From Clavibacter michiganensis (GTDB taxonomy: Bacteria > Actinomycetota > Actinomycetes > Actinomycetales > Microbacteriaceae): 64,000 bases of DNA. Every line of letters begins with the position of its first letter. Positions within the stretch are counted from its first letter, which is position 1. The stretch covers positions 2,914,001 through 2,978,000 of the forward strand of contig NZ_JAFBBJ010000001.1 of the NCBI RefSeq assembly GCF_016907085.1, in the 5' to 3' direction. The translations under genes and the position numbers were made by a program. The notes beneath the pieces are model-generated. The model made no database searches. It was not told the DNA's origin and worked only from the letters and a program-made list of their open reading frames with translations. This document shows positions 50,029 to 59,435 of this stretch, piece by piece.

Positions 50029-51627
50029 GTGGACCAGTTCCTGCACTACCTCACCCTCCCGTACCTCCTCCAGGGCATCGGAATCACCGCCCAGCTGACG
50101 CTCTACGGCTTCGTCGGCGGGCTGCTCGTCGGCGGCGTGCTCGCGGCCATGCAGCTCAGCCGGTTCCGCGCGCTCGCCGTCCTCGCGCGTGCCTACACGG
50201 TCATCTACCGCGGGACGCCGCTGATCCTGCAGCTCGTGTTCGTCTTCACGGCGCTGCCCCACGTGGGCATCGTGCTGTCGCCCATCGCGGCGGGGGCGCT
50301 CGCGCTCGCGCTCAACGAGGCGGCGTTCTTCGCGGAGATCCTGCGCTCGGGCGTGCGCGGGGTGGACGCGGGCCAGACCGCCGCCGCCCGCGCCCTCGGC
50401 ATGGTGCCGCGCGTGGTCATGCGCCGCGTCGTGGGGCCGCAGGCGGCGCGCTCGATGGTCCCGGCGCTCGGGAACGAGGCCGTGTCGACCATGAAGAACA
50501 GCGCGCTCGCGTCGATCATCGCCGTGCCCGAGCTCACCCTCCGCAGCCAGCAGCTCGCGTCGAGCACGTTCGAGTACTTCAGCATCTACTTCGCCTCGGC
50601 GGTGATGTACCTGCTGCTCACGGGGATCATCACGGTGACGCAGCTCCTCGTCGAGGACGCGGCCGACCTCGACCGCACGCACCGCAGGTCGTTCCTGTCG
50701 CGGCTCGTGCCGCGTCGGCGTGACCGGGCAGCGGCGTCGGGCGGCGCGGATGCCGGCGGCGTCGCGGCGGTGGATCCGGTCGCCGAGGCGGCCGTCGCGA
50801 GCCCGGGCGGCGCCGCGAGGGCCGGCTCGGCGGATCCCGCCGCGCGCGTCCCCGGCCCGTCCATCGTGGAGCTGCGCGGCGTGCGGAAGTCGTACGGCCG
50901 GAACGAGGTGCTCCGCGGCATCGACCTCACCATCCGCGCGGGCGAGGTGATCGCGCTCCTCGGCCCGAGCGGATCCGGGAAGAGCACGCTGCTGCGGACC
51001 GTCAACCGGCTCGAGACCGTGGACTCCGGCGAGGTGCTGCTGGCCGGACGCCCCATCGGCCTCGACGCATCCGGCCGCCCGGCGCCCGAGGCCGCGGTCG
51101 CCGCCCAACGGGTGGAAGCCGGCGTCGGCATGGTCTTCCAGCAGTTCAACCTCTTCCATCACCTGACGGCAGCGCAGAACGTGGCCGCGCCCCTGCGCTG
51201 GGTGGCCGGCATGGATCCCGCCGCCGCCGAGGCGCGCGCCCGCGAGCTGCTCGACGGGGTCGGGCTCGCGGCCCGCGCCGACGTGCTGCCGCGGCACCTG
51301 TCCGGCGGGCAGCAGCAGCGCGTCGGGATCGCCCGCGCCCTCGCCGGGAGCCCGCGCGTGCTGCTGCTCGACGAGCCCACCAGCGCCCTCGACCCCGAGC
51401 TGGTGGCCGAGGTGCTCGCGGTCATCCGGGGTCTCGCACACACAGAAGGACTCACCATGCTCATCGCCACCCACCAGATGCGGTTCGCCCGCGACGTGGC
51501 CGACCGCGTCGTCTTCATGGCCGGGGGCGTCGTCGTCGAGGACGGCCCGGCCCGCCAGGTCATCGACGCGCCGCGGGATCCCGTCACAGCGCGCTTCGTG
51601 AACGCCATGAACCAGGCGGAGGCGTGA
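50029..51627 (+). CDS. Fused ABC permease and ATPase (amino-acid type importer)
   Basis: This 532-residue protein joins a HisM/GlnP-type permease (about residues 1-215; coupling loop LRSGVRGVDAGQTAAARALG) through a Pro/Ala-rich linker (about 225-275) to a full ATPase (about 279-532) with Walker A GPSGSGKST at 312-320, the Q loop FQQFNLFHHL, signature LSGGQQQR and Walker B VLLLDEPTSALD. Both halves are usually separate genes. With the lipoprotein upstream it forms a complete importer. The start is GTG at 50029. Confidence 0.94.
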   Translation: MDQFLHYLTLPYLLQGIGITAQLTLYGFVGGLLVGGVLAAMQLSRFRALAVLARAYTVIYRGTPLILQLVFVFTALPHVGIVLSPIAAGALALALNEAAFFAEILRSGVRGVDAGQTAAARALGMVPRVVMRRVVGPQAARSMVPALGNEAVSTMKNSALASIIAVPELTLRSQQLASSTFEYFSIYFASAVMYLLLTGIITVTQLLVEDAADLDRTHRRSFLSRLVPRRRDRAAASGGADAGGVAAVDPVAEAAVASPGGAARAGSADPAARVPGPSIVELRGVRKSYGRNEVLRGIDLTIRAGEVIALLGPSGSGKSTLLRTVNRLETVDSGEVLLAGRPIGLDASGRPAPEAAVAAQRVEAGVGMVFQQFNLFHHLTAAQNVAAPLRWVAGMDPAAAEARARELLDGVGLAARADVLPRHLSGGQQQRVGIARALAGSPRVLLLDEPTSALDPELVAEVLAVIRGLAHTEGLTMLIATHQMRFARDVADRVVFMAGGVVVEDGPARQVIDAPRDPVTARFVNAMNQAEA

Positions 51628-51629
51628 CC

Positions 51630-52040
51630 ATGACGACGCGCACCGTCCACTCCTTCGACGCCTCCACGGGCGTCCCGCCGCAGGTCGGCCCGTTCGCGCA
51701 TGCCACCCGCTGGGGTGACACGCTCTACGTGACCGGGCAGATGCCGACGGATCCCGCGACCGGCGAGCTCGTCGACGGCGGCCTCGTCGCCGAGACCCGG
51801 CAGGTGCTCGCGAACCTCACGGCCGTGATCGCCCACTTCGGCGCCACGCTCGACGACGCCCTCATGGTGCGCGTCTACCTCACCGACTTCGCGGACTTCG
51901 ACCGCTTCAACGCGGAGTACCGCTCCTGGTTCGCCGGGCCGCTGCCGAGCCGCACCTGCGTGGGCGTCACGGGGCTCGCGGTCGGCGCGACGGTCGAGAT
52001 CGACCTGGTCGTCGGGATCCCGGGCGGGGGCACGCGATGA
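51630..52040 (+). CDS. RidA family protein
   Basis: This 136-residue RidA/YjgF protein has GPFAHATRWGDTLYVTGQMP, VIAHFGATLDDALMVRVYLT and the substrate-binding Arg in GPLPSRTCVGVTGLAVGATV. RidA hydrolyses reactive enamines and imines made during amino-acid breakdown. ATG 51630 is preferred because GGAGG lies seven bases upstream; GTG 51624 overlaps the ABC stop. Its position suggests that the imported compound is an amine or amino acid oxidised or deaminated in the cell. Confidence 0.92.
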   Translation: MTTRTVHSFDASTGVPPQVGPFAHATRWGDTLYVTGQMPTDPATGELVDGGLVAETRQVLANLTAVIAHFGATLDDALMVRVYLTDFADFDRFNAEYRSWFAGPLPSRTCVGVTGLAVGATVEIDLVVGIPGGGTR

Positions 52041-53158
52041 GCGGCGGCGTCCTGCAGTCCGGCACCGGACCGGTCCTCGGCCGGCACCACCTGCCGTCGC
52101 GGGCGGACGAGATCCGCTGGGGCTGGCTCCCGACCGCGGAGAGCCGACCCGCGCTGACGGTCGCGTCGGGGGAGACCGTGACGATCGACACCGTCAGCCA
52201 CGAGGGGATCCTCGACGACCAGGGCCGGGATCCCGTCGCCTACCTCGCCCAGTTCGGCGTCGGGCGCGACCGCGTGCTCGACGACGCCGTGGACATCGCG
52301 GCGAGCGGCGTCCCGAACACGGAGGCGGACGGCCCGCACGTGGTCACGGGTCCCGTGGGCGTCCGGGGTGCGCGACCGGGCGACGTGCTGCGCGTCGACG
52401 TGCTCGACCTGGCGCCGCGCGTGCCCTACGGCTTCATCAGCAACCGGCACGGATTCGGCGCGCTCGCCGGGGAGATGCCGGCCGACCCGCACTCGCTGGC
52501 CACGCGCGACGTCGACACGATCATCACCGGCGGATCCGTCAGCCACTTCGCCTGGGTGGAGGAGCGCGCCGGGAGCAGCGTCGGCGTGATCCACGCGGGC
52601 GACGCCCGCACGCTCGCCTTCCCGCTCGCGCCGTTCCTCGGCCTCATGGCGGTGGCGACGCCCGGGTCCGACGCGCACCACTCGGTGCCGCCGGGGCGCT
52701 TCGGCGGCAACATCGACGTGAAGCACGCGATCGCCGGGTCGACGCTCTACCTGCCCGTGCTCGCCGACGAGGCCCTCTTCTCCACGGGTGACCCGCACTT
52801 CGCGCAGGGCAACGGCGAGGTCGCGCTCACCGCGTTCGAGGCGCCGCTGCGGGCGACCCTCCGGCTCACGACCCTCTCGGGCGCCGAGGCGCGGCGCGCG
52901 ACGGGCGGGCTCGCGGAGCCGGTGCTCGAGAACGCGACGCACTGGATCCCCACCGGCATGGACGTGGACCTCGACGTCGCGATGCGGAACGCCGTGCGCA
53001 ACGCGGTCGACTTCCTCGCGGCGCGCTTCGACCTCGCACGCTCGGTGGCGCTCGCCTACCTCTCGGCGGCGGGCGACTTCGAGGTGTCGCAGGTCGTGGA
53101 CCAGGTGAAGGGCGTCCACTGCATGATCCGCAAGGCGGACTTCGCGGCCTGGCACTGA
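52037..53158 (+). CDS. Acetamidase/formamidase family enzyme
   Basis: This 373-residue protein matches FmdA/AmdA-type amidases: GETVTIDTVSHEGILDDQGR, DGPHVVTGPVGVRGARPGDV, PFLGLMAVATPGSDAHHSVP, PPGRFGGNIDVKHAIAGST and VLADEALFSTGDPHFAQGNG. It hydrolyses short amides to a carboxylate and ammonia. It overlaps ridA by four bases. Together with the importer it points to use of an amide or amino compound as nitrogen source; the actual substrate is unknown. Confidence 0.93.
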   Translation: MSGGVLQSGTGPVLGRHHLPSRADEIRWGWLPTAESRPALTVASGETVTIDTVSHEGILDDQGRDPVAYLAQFGVGRDRVLDDAVDIAASGVPNTEADGPHVVTGPVGVRGARPGDVLRVDVLDLAPRVPYGFISNRHGFGALAGEMPADPHSLATRDVDTIITGGSVSHFAWVEERAGSSVGVIHAGDARTLAFPLAPFLGLMAVATPGSDAHHSVPPGRFGGNIDVKHAIAGSTLYLPVLADEALFSTGDPHFAQGNGEVALTAFEAPLRATLRLTTLSGAEARRATGGLAEPVLENATHWIPTGMDVDLDVAMRNAVRNAVDFLAARFDLARSVALAYLSAAGDFEVSQVVDQVKGVHCMIRKADFAAWH

Positions 53159-53189
53159 GGTGCGCGGCTGTGGGGCGGGCGGATCCGCG

Positions 53190-53864
53190 TCAGGCGCGCA
53201 GCAGCACGTCGAGCGTGACGGCGAGGTGCCGGTCGATCGCGTCGCGGGCCGCCTCGGCGTCGCCCGCGGCCAGCGCGTCGACGATGCCGGCGTGCTCCTC
53301 GCAGACCCGGTCCTGCCGGTCGGTGGCGCGGTAGAGCGCCTCGACGCCCACGAGGATCTGTCGGGCGCGGAGCTTCGCGTAGGTGCGGCTCATGAGCTCG
53401 CTGCCCGCGGCGTCGACCAGGAGCTGGTGGAAGCGGCGGTCGTGCTCGATGAACTCCCGGCCGCTCTCGCGCGGCGGCGTCGCGACCATGGCGCGCTGCT
53501 GCTCGAGCACCTCGCGCATGGCGTCGAGCGGCGTGCGGTCGTGCTCCACCGCGCTCGTGGCAGCATGCCGCTCGAGCACGCCGCGCAGCTCCATCAGCTC
53601 GGCGATCTGGCGGCCCGTGATGACGGGGATGCGCGCGCCGCGCTTGGGGATCATCTCCACCAGGTCGTCGGCGGCGAGCAGCAGCAGGGCCTCGCGGACG
53701 GGCGTGCGGGAGACGCCGATGCGCTCGGCGAGCTCCTGCTCGTTGAGGAACGCGCCCTGCTGGTCCGGGTCGGTGAGGACGTGCGCGTGCAGGAACTCGT
53801 AGGCCCGCTCGCGGCCGGAGAGGGCGCTCGCCGAGGTGCCTGGATCGCCCGCCCGTTCTCGCAT
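53190..53864 (-). CDS. GntR family regulator (FadR/FCD subfamily)
   Basis: This 224-residue protein has a winged helix (YEFLHAHVLTDPDQQGAFLN, LAERIGVSRTPVREALLLLA, IPKRGARIPVI) and an FCD domain with EFIEHDRRFHQLLVDAAGSE and HAGIVDALAAGDAEAARDAI. It is divergent from a nitrilase-family gene. A perfect ATGTATACAT palindrome sits six bases before its start codon, and the same core lies at the DUF2848/transporter promoter. Confidence 0.92.
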   Translation of the reverse strand: MRERAGDPGTSASALSGRERAYEFLHAHVLTDPDQQGAFLNEQELAERIGVSRTPVREALLLLAADDLVEMIPKRGARIPVITGRQIAELMELRGVLERHAATSAVEHDRTPLDAMREVLEQQRAMVATPPRESGREFIEHDRRFHQLLVDAAGSELMSRTYAKLRARQILVGVEALYRATDRQDRVCEEHAGIVDALAAGDAEAARDAIDRHLAVTLDVLLRA

Positions 53865-53869
53865 ACGCT

Positions 53870-53879
53870 ATGTATACAT
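53870..53879. promoter_or_regulatory. GntR-type operator ATGTATACAT
   Basis: This perfect ten-base palindrome lies between the divergent GntR and nitrilase-family genes. Its TATACAT portion can also serve as the -10 of the regulator, so binding would cause autorepression. Confidence 0.65.
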
Positions 53880-53892
53880 CACGAGGAGGACC

Positions 53893-54732
53893 ATGAAGAT
53901 CGCGCTCGCACAGATCATCAGCTCGCCGGATCCCGGGGAGAACCTCGCACGGATCACCGCGTTCGCCGAGGACGCCGCGCGGCAGGGCGCCGAGCTCGTG
54001 GTGTTCCCGGAGGCGGCGCAGCGGGCGTTCGGGAATCCGCTGCCCGAGATCGCGGAGCCGCTCGACGGGCCGTGGGCGACGGGCGTGCGGGCGGTGGCTG
54101 ACCGCCTCGGCGTCGTGATCGTCGCCGGCATGTTCACGCCCGGCGTCGAAGGCCGCGTGCGCAACACCCTCCTCGTCGCCCGGCCCTCCGGCCAGGACGC
54201 CGCGGGCGCCGGCTCGTACGACAAGATCCACCTCTTCGACGCGTTCGGGTTCCGCGAGTCGGACGCCGTCGACCCGGGCGAGAGCGTCGCCGTGATCGAG
54301 GTCGGCGGCACTCGCGCCTCCCTCGCCACCTGCTACGACGTGCGCTTCCCCGCGCTGTTCCTCGCGGGCGCCGACCGCGGCGCCGTCATCAGCATCGTGT
54401 GCGCGAGCTGGGGCGCCGGCCCCGGCAAGGCCGACCAGTGGGACCTCCTGCTCCGGGCCCGCGCGCTCGACTCCACGACCTTCGTCGTCGCGGTCGGCCA
54501 GGGCGACCCCGCGACGCTCGAGGCCGGATCCCGCGGCCACGACCCCGCGAGCGGCGCGCCCACCGGCATCGGCCGCAGCGCCGTCGTCTCCCCGCTCGGC
54601 GAGGTGCTGCACCGCCTCGGCGGCGAGGAGGAGCTGCTCGTGGTGGACATCGACCCGTCGGCCGTCGAGGCCGCGCGCGGCACGCTGCCCGTGCTCGCGA
54701 ACCGGCGCCGGGGGCTCGAGCAGGCGGTCTGA
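53893..54732 (+). CDS. Carbon-nitrogen hydrolase (nitrilase superfamily)
   Basis: This 279-residue enzyme has the full nitrilase triad: Glu40 (ELVVFPEAAQ), Lys111 (SYDKIHLFDAFG) and Cys147 (LATCYDVRFP). It resembles omega-amidase or N-carbamoyl amidase types more than true nitrilases, but the substrate cannot be fixed. GAGGAGGA precedes the ATG at 53893. Expression is probably controlled by the divergent GntR protein through the palindrome in between. Confidence 0.93.
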   Translation: MKIALAQIISSPDPGENLARITAFAEDAARQGAELVVFPEAAQRAFGNPLPEIAEPLDGPWATGVRAVADRLGVVIVAGMFTPGVEGRVRNTLLVARPSGQDAAGAGSYDKIHLFDAFGFRESDAVDPGESVAVIEVGGTRASLATCYDVRFPALFLAGADRGAVISIVCASWGAGPGKADQWDLLLRARALDSTTFVVAVGQGDPATLEAGSRGHDPASGAPTGIGRSAVVSPLGEVLHRLGGEEELLVVDIDPSAVEAARGTLPVLANRRRGLEQAV

Positions 54733-54806
54733 TCCGCATCCACCGCTGCCACGACGCGGGCCCGGCCGCCGAGGCGACCGGGCCCGCATCACGAGGCGTC
54801 GACGGA

Positions 54807-55796
<990 letters not shown>

Positions 55797-55884
55797 GCGG
55801 TGCTCCGATCTCCTGCGGCCGGATGGGCCGCACTTCGAGCCTAGGCACGCTCCTGTCCGCGACGCGCCGCGTTCACGCGTTGTT

Positions 55885-55897
55885 TTGAATCGCTCAA
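55885..55897. promoter_or_regulatory. Inverted repeat before the Fur-family gene
   Basis: TTGA-ATCGC-TCAA lies 23 bases before the Fur-family start codon in a locally A+T-richer stretch. It is a reasonable autoregulatory site for a FurA/PerR-type repressor. Confidence 0.45.
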
Positions 55898-55920
55898 GGG
55901 AAGTGTGCTTGACTGCGGCC

Positions 55921-56406
55921 ATGCCCACCGCTCACGCGCACCACCACGCGCCGCCCCTCGACGCCGACGCCCTGCGCGCCGCGCTGCGCGAGGCGGGCCT
56001 CCGCGTGACCCGGCCGCGCGTGGCCGTCCTCACCGCGGTCGACGCGGCACCGCACTCGGACGCCGACGAGGTGCTCCGCGCGGTGAAGGGCGAGCTCCCC
56101 GGCACGAGCATCCAGGCGGTCTACGGCGTGCTCGGCGCGCTCGCGGCCGCCGGTCTCGTGCGCCGCATCGAGCCCGCGGGATCATCCGCGCGCTACGAGC
56201 GCCGGACGGGCGACAATCACCATCACCTCGTGTGCACAGGTTGCAGGACGATCGTCGACGTGGACTGCGCGGTGGGGGAGTCCCCCTGCCTCACGCCGTC
56301 CGACTCGGCGGGGTTCCTCGTGGCGAGCGCCGAGGTGACGTACTGGGGCCTGTGCCCCGAATGCCGGACCGCAGCCGCGGATCCCGGTTCCACCGTCGCG
56401 GCCTAG
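55921..56406 (+). CDS. Fur family regulator (FurA/PerR type) beside catalase
   Basis: This 161-residue protein has a His-rich N-terminus ([10 protein letters not shown]), a winged helix ([40 protein letters not shown]) and the metal-binding part [20 protein letters not shown] with two CxxC pairs at Cys105/108 and Cys145/148 for structural zinc. It is 77 bases upstream of the catalase gene on the same strand. In actinobacteria such regulators repress the adjacent catalase and themselves and are inactivated by peroxide. Confidence 0.93.
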   Translation: MPTAHAHHHAPPLDADALRAALREAGLRVTRPRVAVLTAVDAAPHSDADEVLRAVKGELPGTSIQAVYGVLGALAAAGLVRRIEPAGSSARYERRTGDNHHHLVCTGCRTIVDVDCAVGESPCLTPSDSAGFLVASAEVTYWGLCPECRTAAADPGSTVAA

Positions 56407-56483
56407 CGGTCGCCACCGGCCCGCCCCTCGGCCGACTACCCGAGCCAGCACCTCCCCGTTCCACCGCTGACAGGAGAAACACC

Positions 56484-58013
56484 ATGACCGACCAGAAGTA
56501 CACGACCACCGACTCCGGCGCCCCGGTCGCCAGCGACGAGCACTCGCTCTCCGTCGGCCCCGACGGCGCCATCCCGCTGCACGACCACTACCTCGTCGAG
56601 AAGCTCGCGCAGTTCAACCGCGAGCGCATCCCGGAGCGCGTCGTCCACGCCAAGGGCGGCGGGGCGTTCGGCACCTTCCGCGTCACGGGCGACGTGAGCG
56701 CGTACACGCGCGCCTCCCTCTTCCAGCCCGGCGCCGAGGTCGAGATGCTCGCGCGCTTCTCCACCGTCGCCGGCGAGCAGGGAAGCCCCGACACGTGGCG
56801 CGACCCCCGCGGCTTCGCGCTGAAGTTCTACACGGACGAGGGCAACTACGACCTCGTCGGCAACAACACGCCCGTCTTCTTCATCCGCGACGGGATCAAG
56901 TTCCCCGACTTCATCCGCTCGCAGAAGCGCCTGCCGGGCTCGCACCTCCGCGACCACGACATGCAGTGGGACTTCTGGACGCTCTCGCCCGAGTCGGCCC
57001 ACCAGGTCACGTGGCTCATGGGCGACCGCGGCCTGCCGAGCTCGTGGCGCCACATGGACGGCTTCGGCTCGCACACCTACCAGTGGATCAACGCGGCCGG
57101 CGAGCGCTTCTGGGTGAAGTACCACTTCAAGACCCAGCAGGGCATCGAGATCCTCAAGCAGGAGCAGGCCGACCAGATCGCCGGCGAGGACGCCGACTTC
57201 CACATCCGCGACCTCACCGAGGCCATCGACCGCGGCGACTACCCGGAGTGGAAGCTCGAGGTGCAGATCATGCCCTACGAGGACGCCAAGTCGTACCGGT
57301 TCAACCCGTTCGACCTCACCAAGGTCTGGTCGCAGAAGGACTACCCGCGCATCGAGGTCGGCACCATGACCCTGAACCGCAACCCGGAGAACTACTTCGC
57401 GCAGATCGAGCAGGCCGCGTTCGCGCCCTCGAACTTCGTGCCCGGGATCCAGACCAGCCCCGACAAGATGCTCCTCGCGCGCATCTTCAGCTACGCCGAC
57501 GCGCACCGCTACCGCGTGGGCACCAACCACGCGCAGCTGCCGGTGAACGCGCCGAAGTCGCCCGTGCACAGCTACTCGAAGGACGGCCAGGGGCGCTACA
57601 CGTTCCAGGACGCCGGCACGCCCGTCTACGCGCCCAACTCGCATGGCGGCGCGCACGCCGACCCGGCTCGCGCCGCGGAGAGCGCCGGTTGGGAGCAGGA
57701 CGGCGAGCTAGTCCGCGCGGCCGCCACGCTGCACGCGGAGGACGACGACTTCGTCCAGGCCCGGATGCTCGTCAACGAGTCGATGGACGACGCCCAGCGC
57801 GAGCGCCTCGTCGGCAACATCGTCGGCCACGTGAGCAAGGTCACCACGGCCGAGCTCCGCGCCCGCGTCATCCAGTACTGGACGAACGTGGACGGCTGGC
57901 TCGGTGCGGCCGTCGCCGCCGGCCTCCCGCCGCTCGCGGGTGACGCGCCCGTCGCCGAGGCCACCCCCGGCCCGACGCGCGACGCGGAGGAGGTCGGTGT
58001 CGCGGCTCGCTGA
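56484..58013 (+). CDS. katA: Heme catalase (monofunctional)
   Basis: This 509-residue small-subunit catalase has distal His55 ([12 protein letters not shown]), Asn128 ([10 protein letters not shown]) and heme-ligand Tyr337 in the [12 protein letters not shown] motif, with the expected Arg333. It breaks hydrogen peroxide down to water and oxygen in the cytoplasm. CAGGAGAAA precedes the ATG. It is probably controlled by the Fur-family protein encoded just upstream. The symbol katA is used for the family and was not verified for the species. Confidence 0.97.
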   Translation: MTDQKYTTTDSGAPVASDEHSLSVGPDGAIPLHDHYLVEKLAQFNRERIPERVVHAKGGGAFGTFRVTGDVSAYTRASLFQPGAEVEMLARFSTVAGEQGSPDTWRDPRGFALKFYTDEGNYDLVGNNTPVFFIRDGIKFPDFIRSQKRLPGSHLRDHDMQWDFWTLSPESAHQVTWLMGDRGLPSSWRHMDGFGSHTYQWINAAGERFWVKYHFKTQQGIEILKQEQADQIAGEDADFHIRDLTEAIDRGDYPEWKLEVQIMPYEDAKSYRFNPFDLTKVWSQKDYPRIEVGTMTLNRNPENYFAQIEQAAFAPSNFVPGIQTSPDKMLLARIFSYADAHRYRVGTNHAQLPVNAPKSPVHSYSKDGQGRYTFQDAGTPVYAPNSHGGAHADPARAAESAGWEQDGELVRAAATLHAEDDDFVQARMLVNESMDDAQRERLVGNIVGHVSKVTTAELRARVIQYWTNVDGWLGAAVAAGLPPLAGDAPVAEATPGPTRDAEEVGVAAR

Positions 58014-58043
58014 GCCGCGGCGGTGATCCGCTGATCGCACGAC

Positions 58044-58080
58044 ACGACGCCCGTCCCCTCGGTGAGGGGGCGGGCGTCGT
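58044..58080. terminator. Strong terminator after catalase
   Basis: A 17-base stem begins ACGACGCCCG and closes CGGGCGTCGT with a three-base loop and one G-T pair, 30 bases beyond the catalase stop and just before the stop of the convergent lipoprotein gene. Confidence 0.85.
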
Positions 58081-58084
58081 CGCG

Positions 58085-58846
58085 TCATCCGCCCGTCGGC
58101 ACGGCGCGCGGCTCCGCGAAGCCCGCGTCGAGCAGGAGTCGCGAGCCGAGCGGCTCATCGAGGGCCAGCGTGAACGGGGTCGCGCCGTGCCCTTGGCAGC
58201 TCTGTCCGCCGGGGAACGGACGCACGCCGAGCGTGACCACGACCTGATCGGGGTCCTGCCGGAGGTCGACGACCTCGATGCGGCCCTCTGCGGTCCGCCC
58301 GGATGCGCATCCGCTCTCCGTCACCAGGAGTTCGACCTCCCGCGAGGCCGGGTCCGGCGTCGACGCGAGCGCGACGTCGGGGACCCCGAGGTCGCCGAGG
58401 TCCACCTGCAGGGCGCACGCGCTCCGCTGGGACACGAACCACTCCGGCCCTCCGCCCGCCACCGAAGACGCCCGCATGACCACCGCCACCTCGCTGCCGG
58501 CCGCGGTCTCCGGGCTGCCGGGGTCCTCGAGGCCGGGCGCGTCCCGGAACAGGGCTATCAGATCGGCGGACTCCTGCGCGAGCGCCCACCCCTCGTCGGG
58601 CAGGAGCCCGAGACCGCGGCCGTCGTCCCATGTGGCGACCTCGAACGCGCGGCGCGTCTCCGCGCTCGTCTCCGCGAGCGGCACGGGCGCCGCATGCGCC
58701 TCGGCCGGGATCGCGACCCCGCCGCAGAGGTATCCCGTCGGCGCTGCCGTGGACGACCGGTCCGAGGGCGTCGCGGCCGAGGCGCAGCCGGCGAGCAGGA
58801 GCACGACGAGGGTCGCGGCGGCGATGGGGGTTCTTCCGGTCGACAT
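58085..58846 (-). CDS. Hypothetical lipoprotein
   Basis: This 253-residue protein has lipobox VVLLLAGC with Cys21, then a secreted domain with several cysteines (YLCGGVAIP, SACALQVDLG, TESGCASGRT, GGQSCQGHGA) likely forming disulfides. Strands such as DQVVVTLGVRPFPGG suggest a beta-rich fold. I do not recognise the family. It is convergent with the catalase gene and stands alone. Confidence 0.82.
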   Translation of the reverse strand: MSTGRTPIAAATLVVLLLAGCASAATPSDRSSTAAPTGYLCGGVAIPAEAHAAPVPLAETSAETRRAFEVATWDDGRGLGLLPDEGWALAQESADLIALFRDAPGLEDPGSPETAAGSEVAVVMRASSVAGGGPEWFVSQRSACALQVDLGDLGVPDVALASTPDPASREVELLVTESGCASGRTAEGRIEVVDLRQDPDQVVVTLGVRPFPGGQSCQGHGATPFTLALDEPLGSRLLLDAGFAEPRAVPTGG

Positions 58847-58913
58847 CCTGGCTCCTCGGTGCCGTCGGCATCGGCGCCCGCAGCTCCTGGTCAGCTTGGC
58901 CTGCGCCGGCCCG

Positions 58914-59435
58914 TCACGCCAGCGGCAGCTCCATCTCCAGGTCCTTCTGCGTGCGGTCGAGCGCGTACGGCACGCTGCGGCCCGTGAGGACGAAGCCGCG
59001 GCGCTCGTAGTAGGCGCGGGCGCGCGGGTTGTCCTCGTGCACCTCGAGGCGGAGGGCCTGCGCGTGCGGGCGGTCGCGGGCCCAGGCGATCACGGCGTCG
59101 AGGAGCATGTCGGTGACGCCCGCGGCGCGACCCCTCGCCGACGGCGTGATGTAGACGCTCACGAGCATCACGCGGGTGGGGTCGGTGCCGACGTAGGCGT
59201 TCATCGCGCCGAGCCAGCGACCCGTCGTGGGATCCACCGCGGCATAGGCCGTGTTGCCGGGACGCGACGCGCGCAGGGTGCGGCTCTGCCAGTCGGAGTC
59301 GGGCCGTGTGAGCGCGCTCTCCAGCGTCTCGAGGTAGGCGAGCGGGGTGTCCTCGAGCATCTCGAGGCGGAGGGCGCGGTACTCGCGCCAGTCCTCGGCG
59401 CGCACGCGGCGGATCACGGCACGGGGCGCGCTCAC
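58914..59435 (-). CDS. GNAT family N-acetyltransferase
   Basis: This 173-residue GNAT protein reads IRRVRAEDWREYRALRLEML, LGAMNAYVGTDPTRVMLVSV, the acetyl-CoA loop TPSARGRAAGVTDMLLDAVI, then LRLEVHEDNPRARAYYERRG. It would acetylate an amine on a small molecule or protein. It starts with GTG overlapping the stop of the NodA-like gene (GTGA), so the two acyltransferases form one transcript. Confidence 0.9.
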   Translation of the reverse strand: MSAPRAVIRRVRAEDWREYRALRLEMLEDTPLAYLETLESALTRPDSDWQSRTLRASRPGNTAYAAVDPTTGRWLGAMNAYVGTDPTRVMLVSVYITPSARGRAAGVTDMLLDAVIAWARDRPHAQALRLEVHEDNPRARAYYERRGFVLTGRSVPYALDRTQKDLEMELPLA

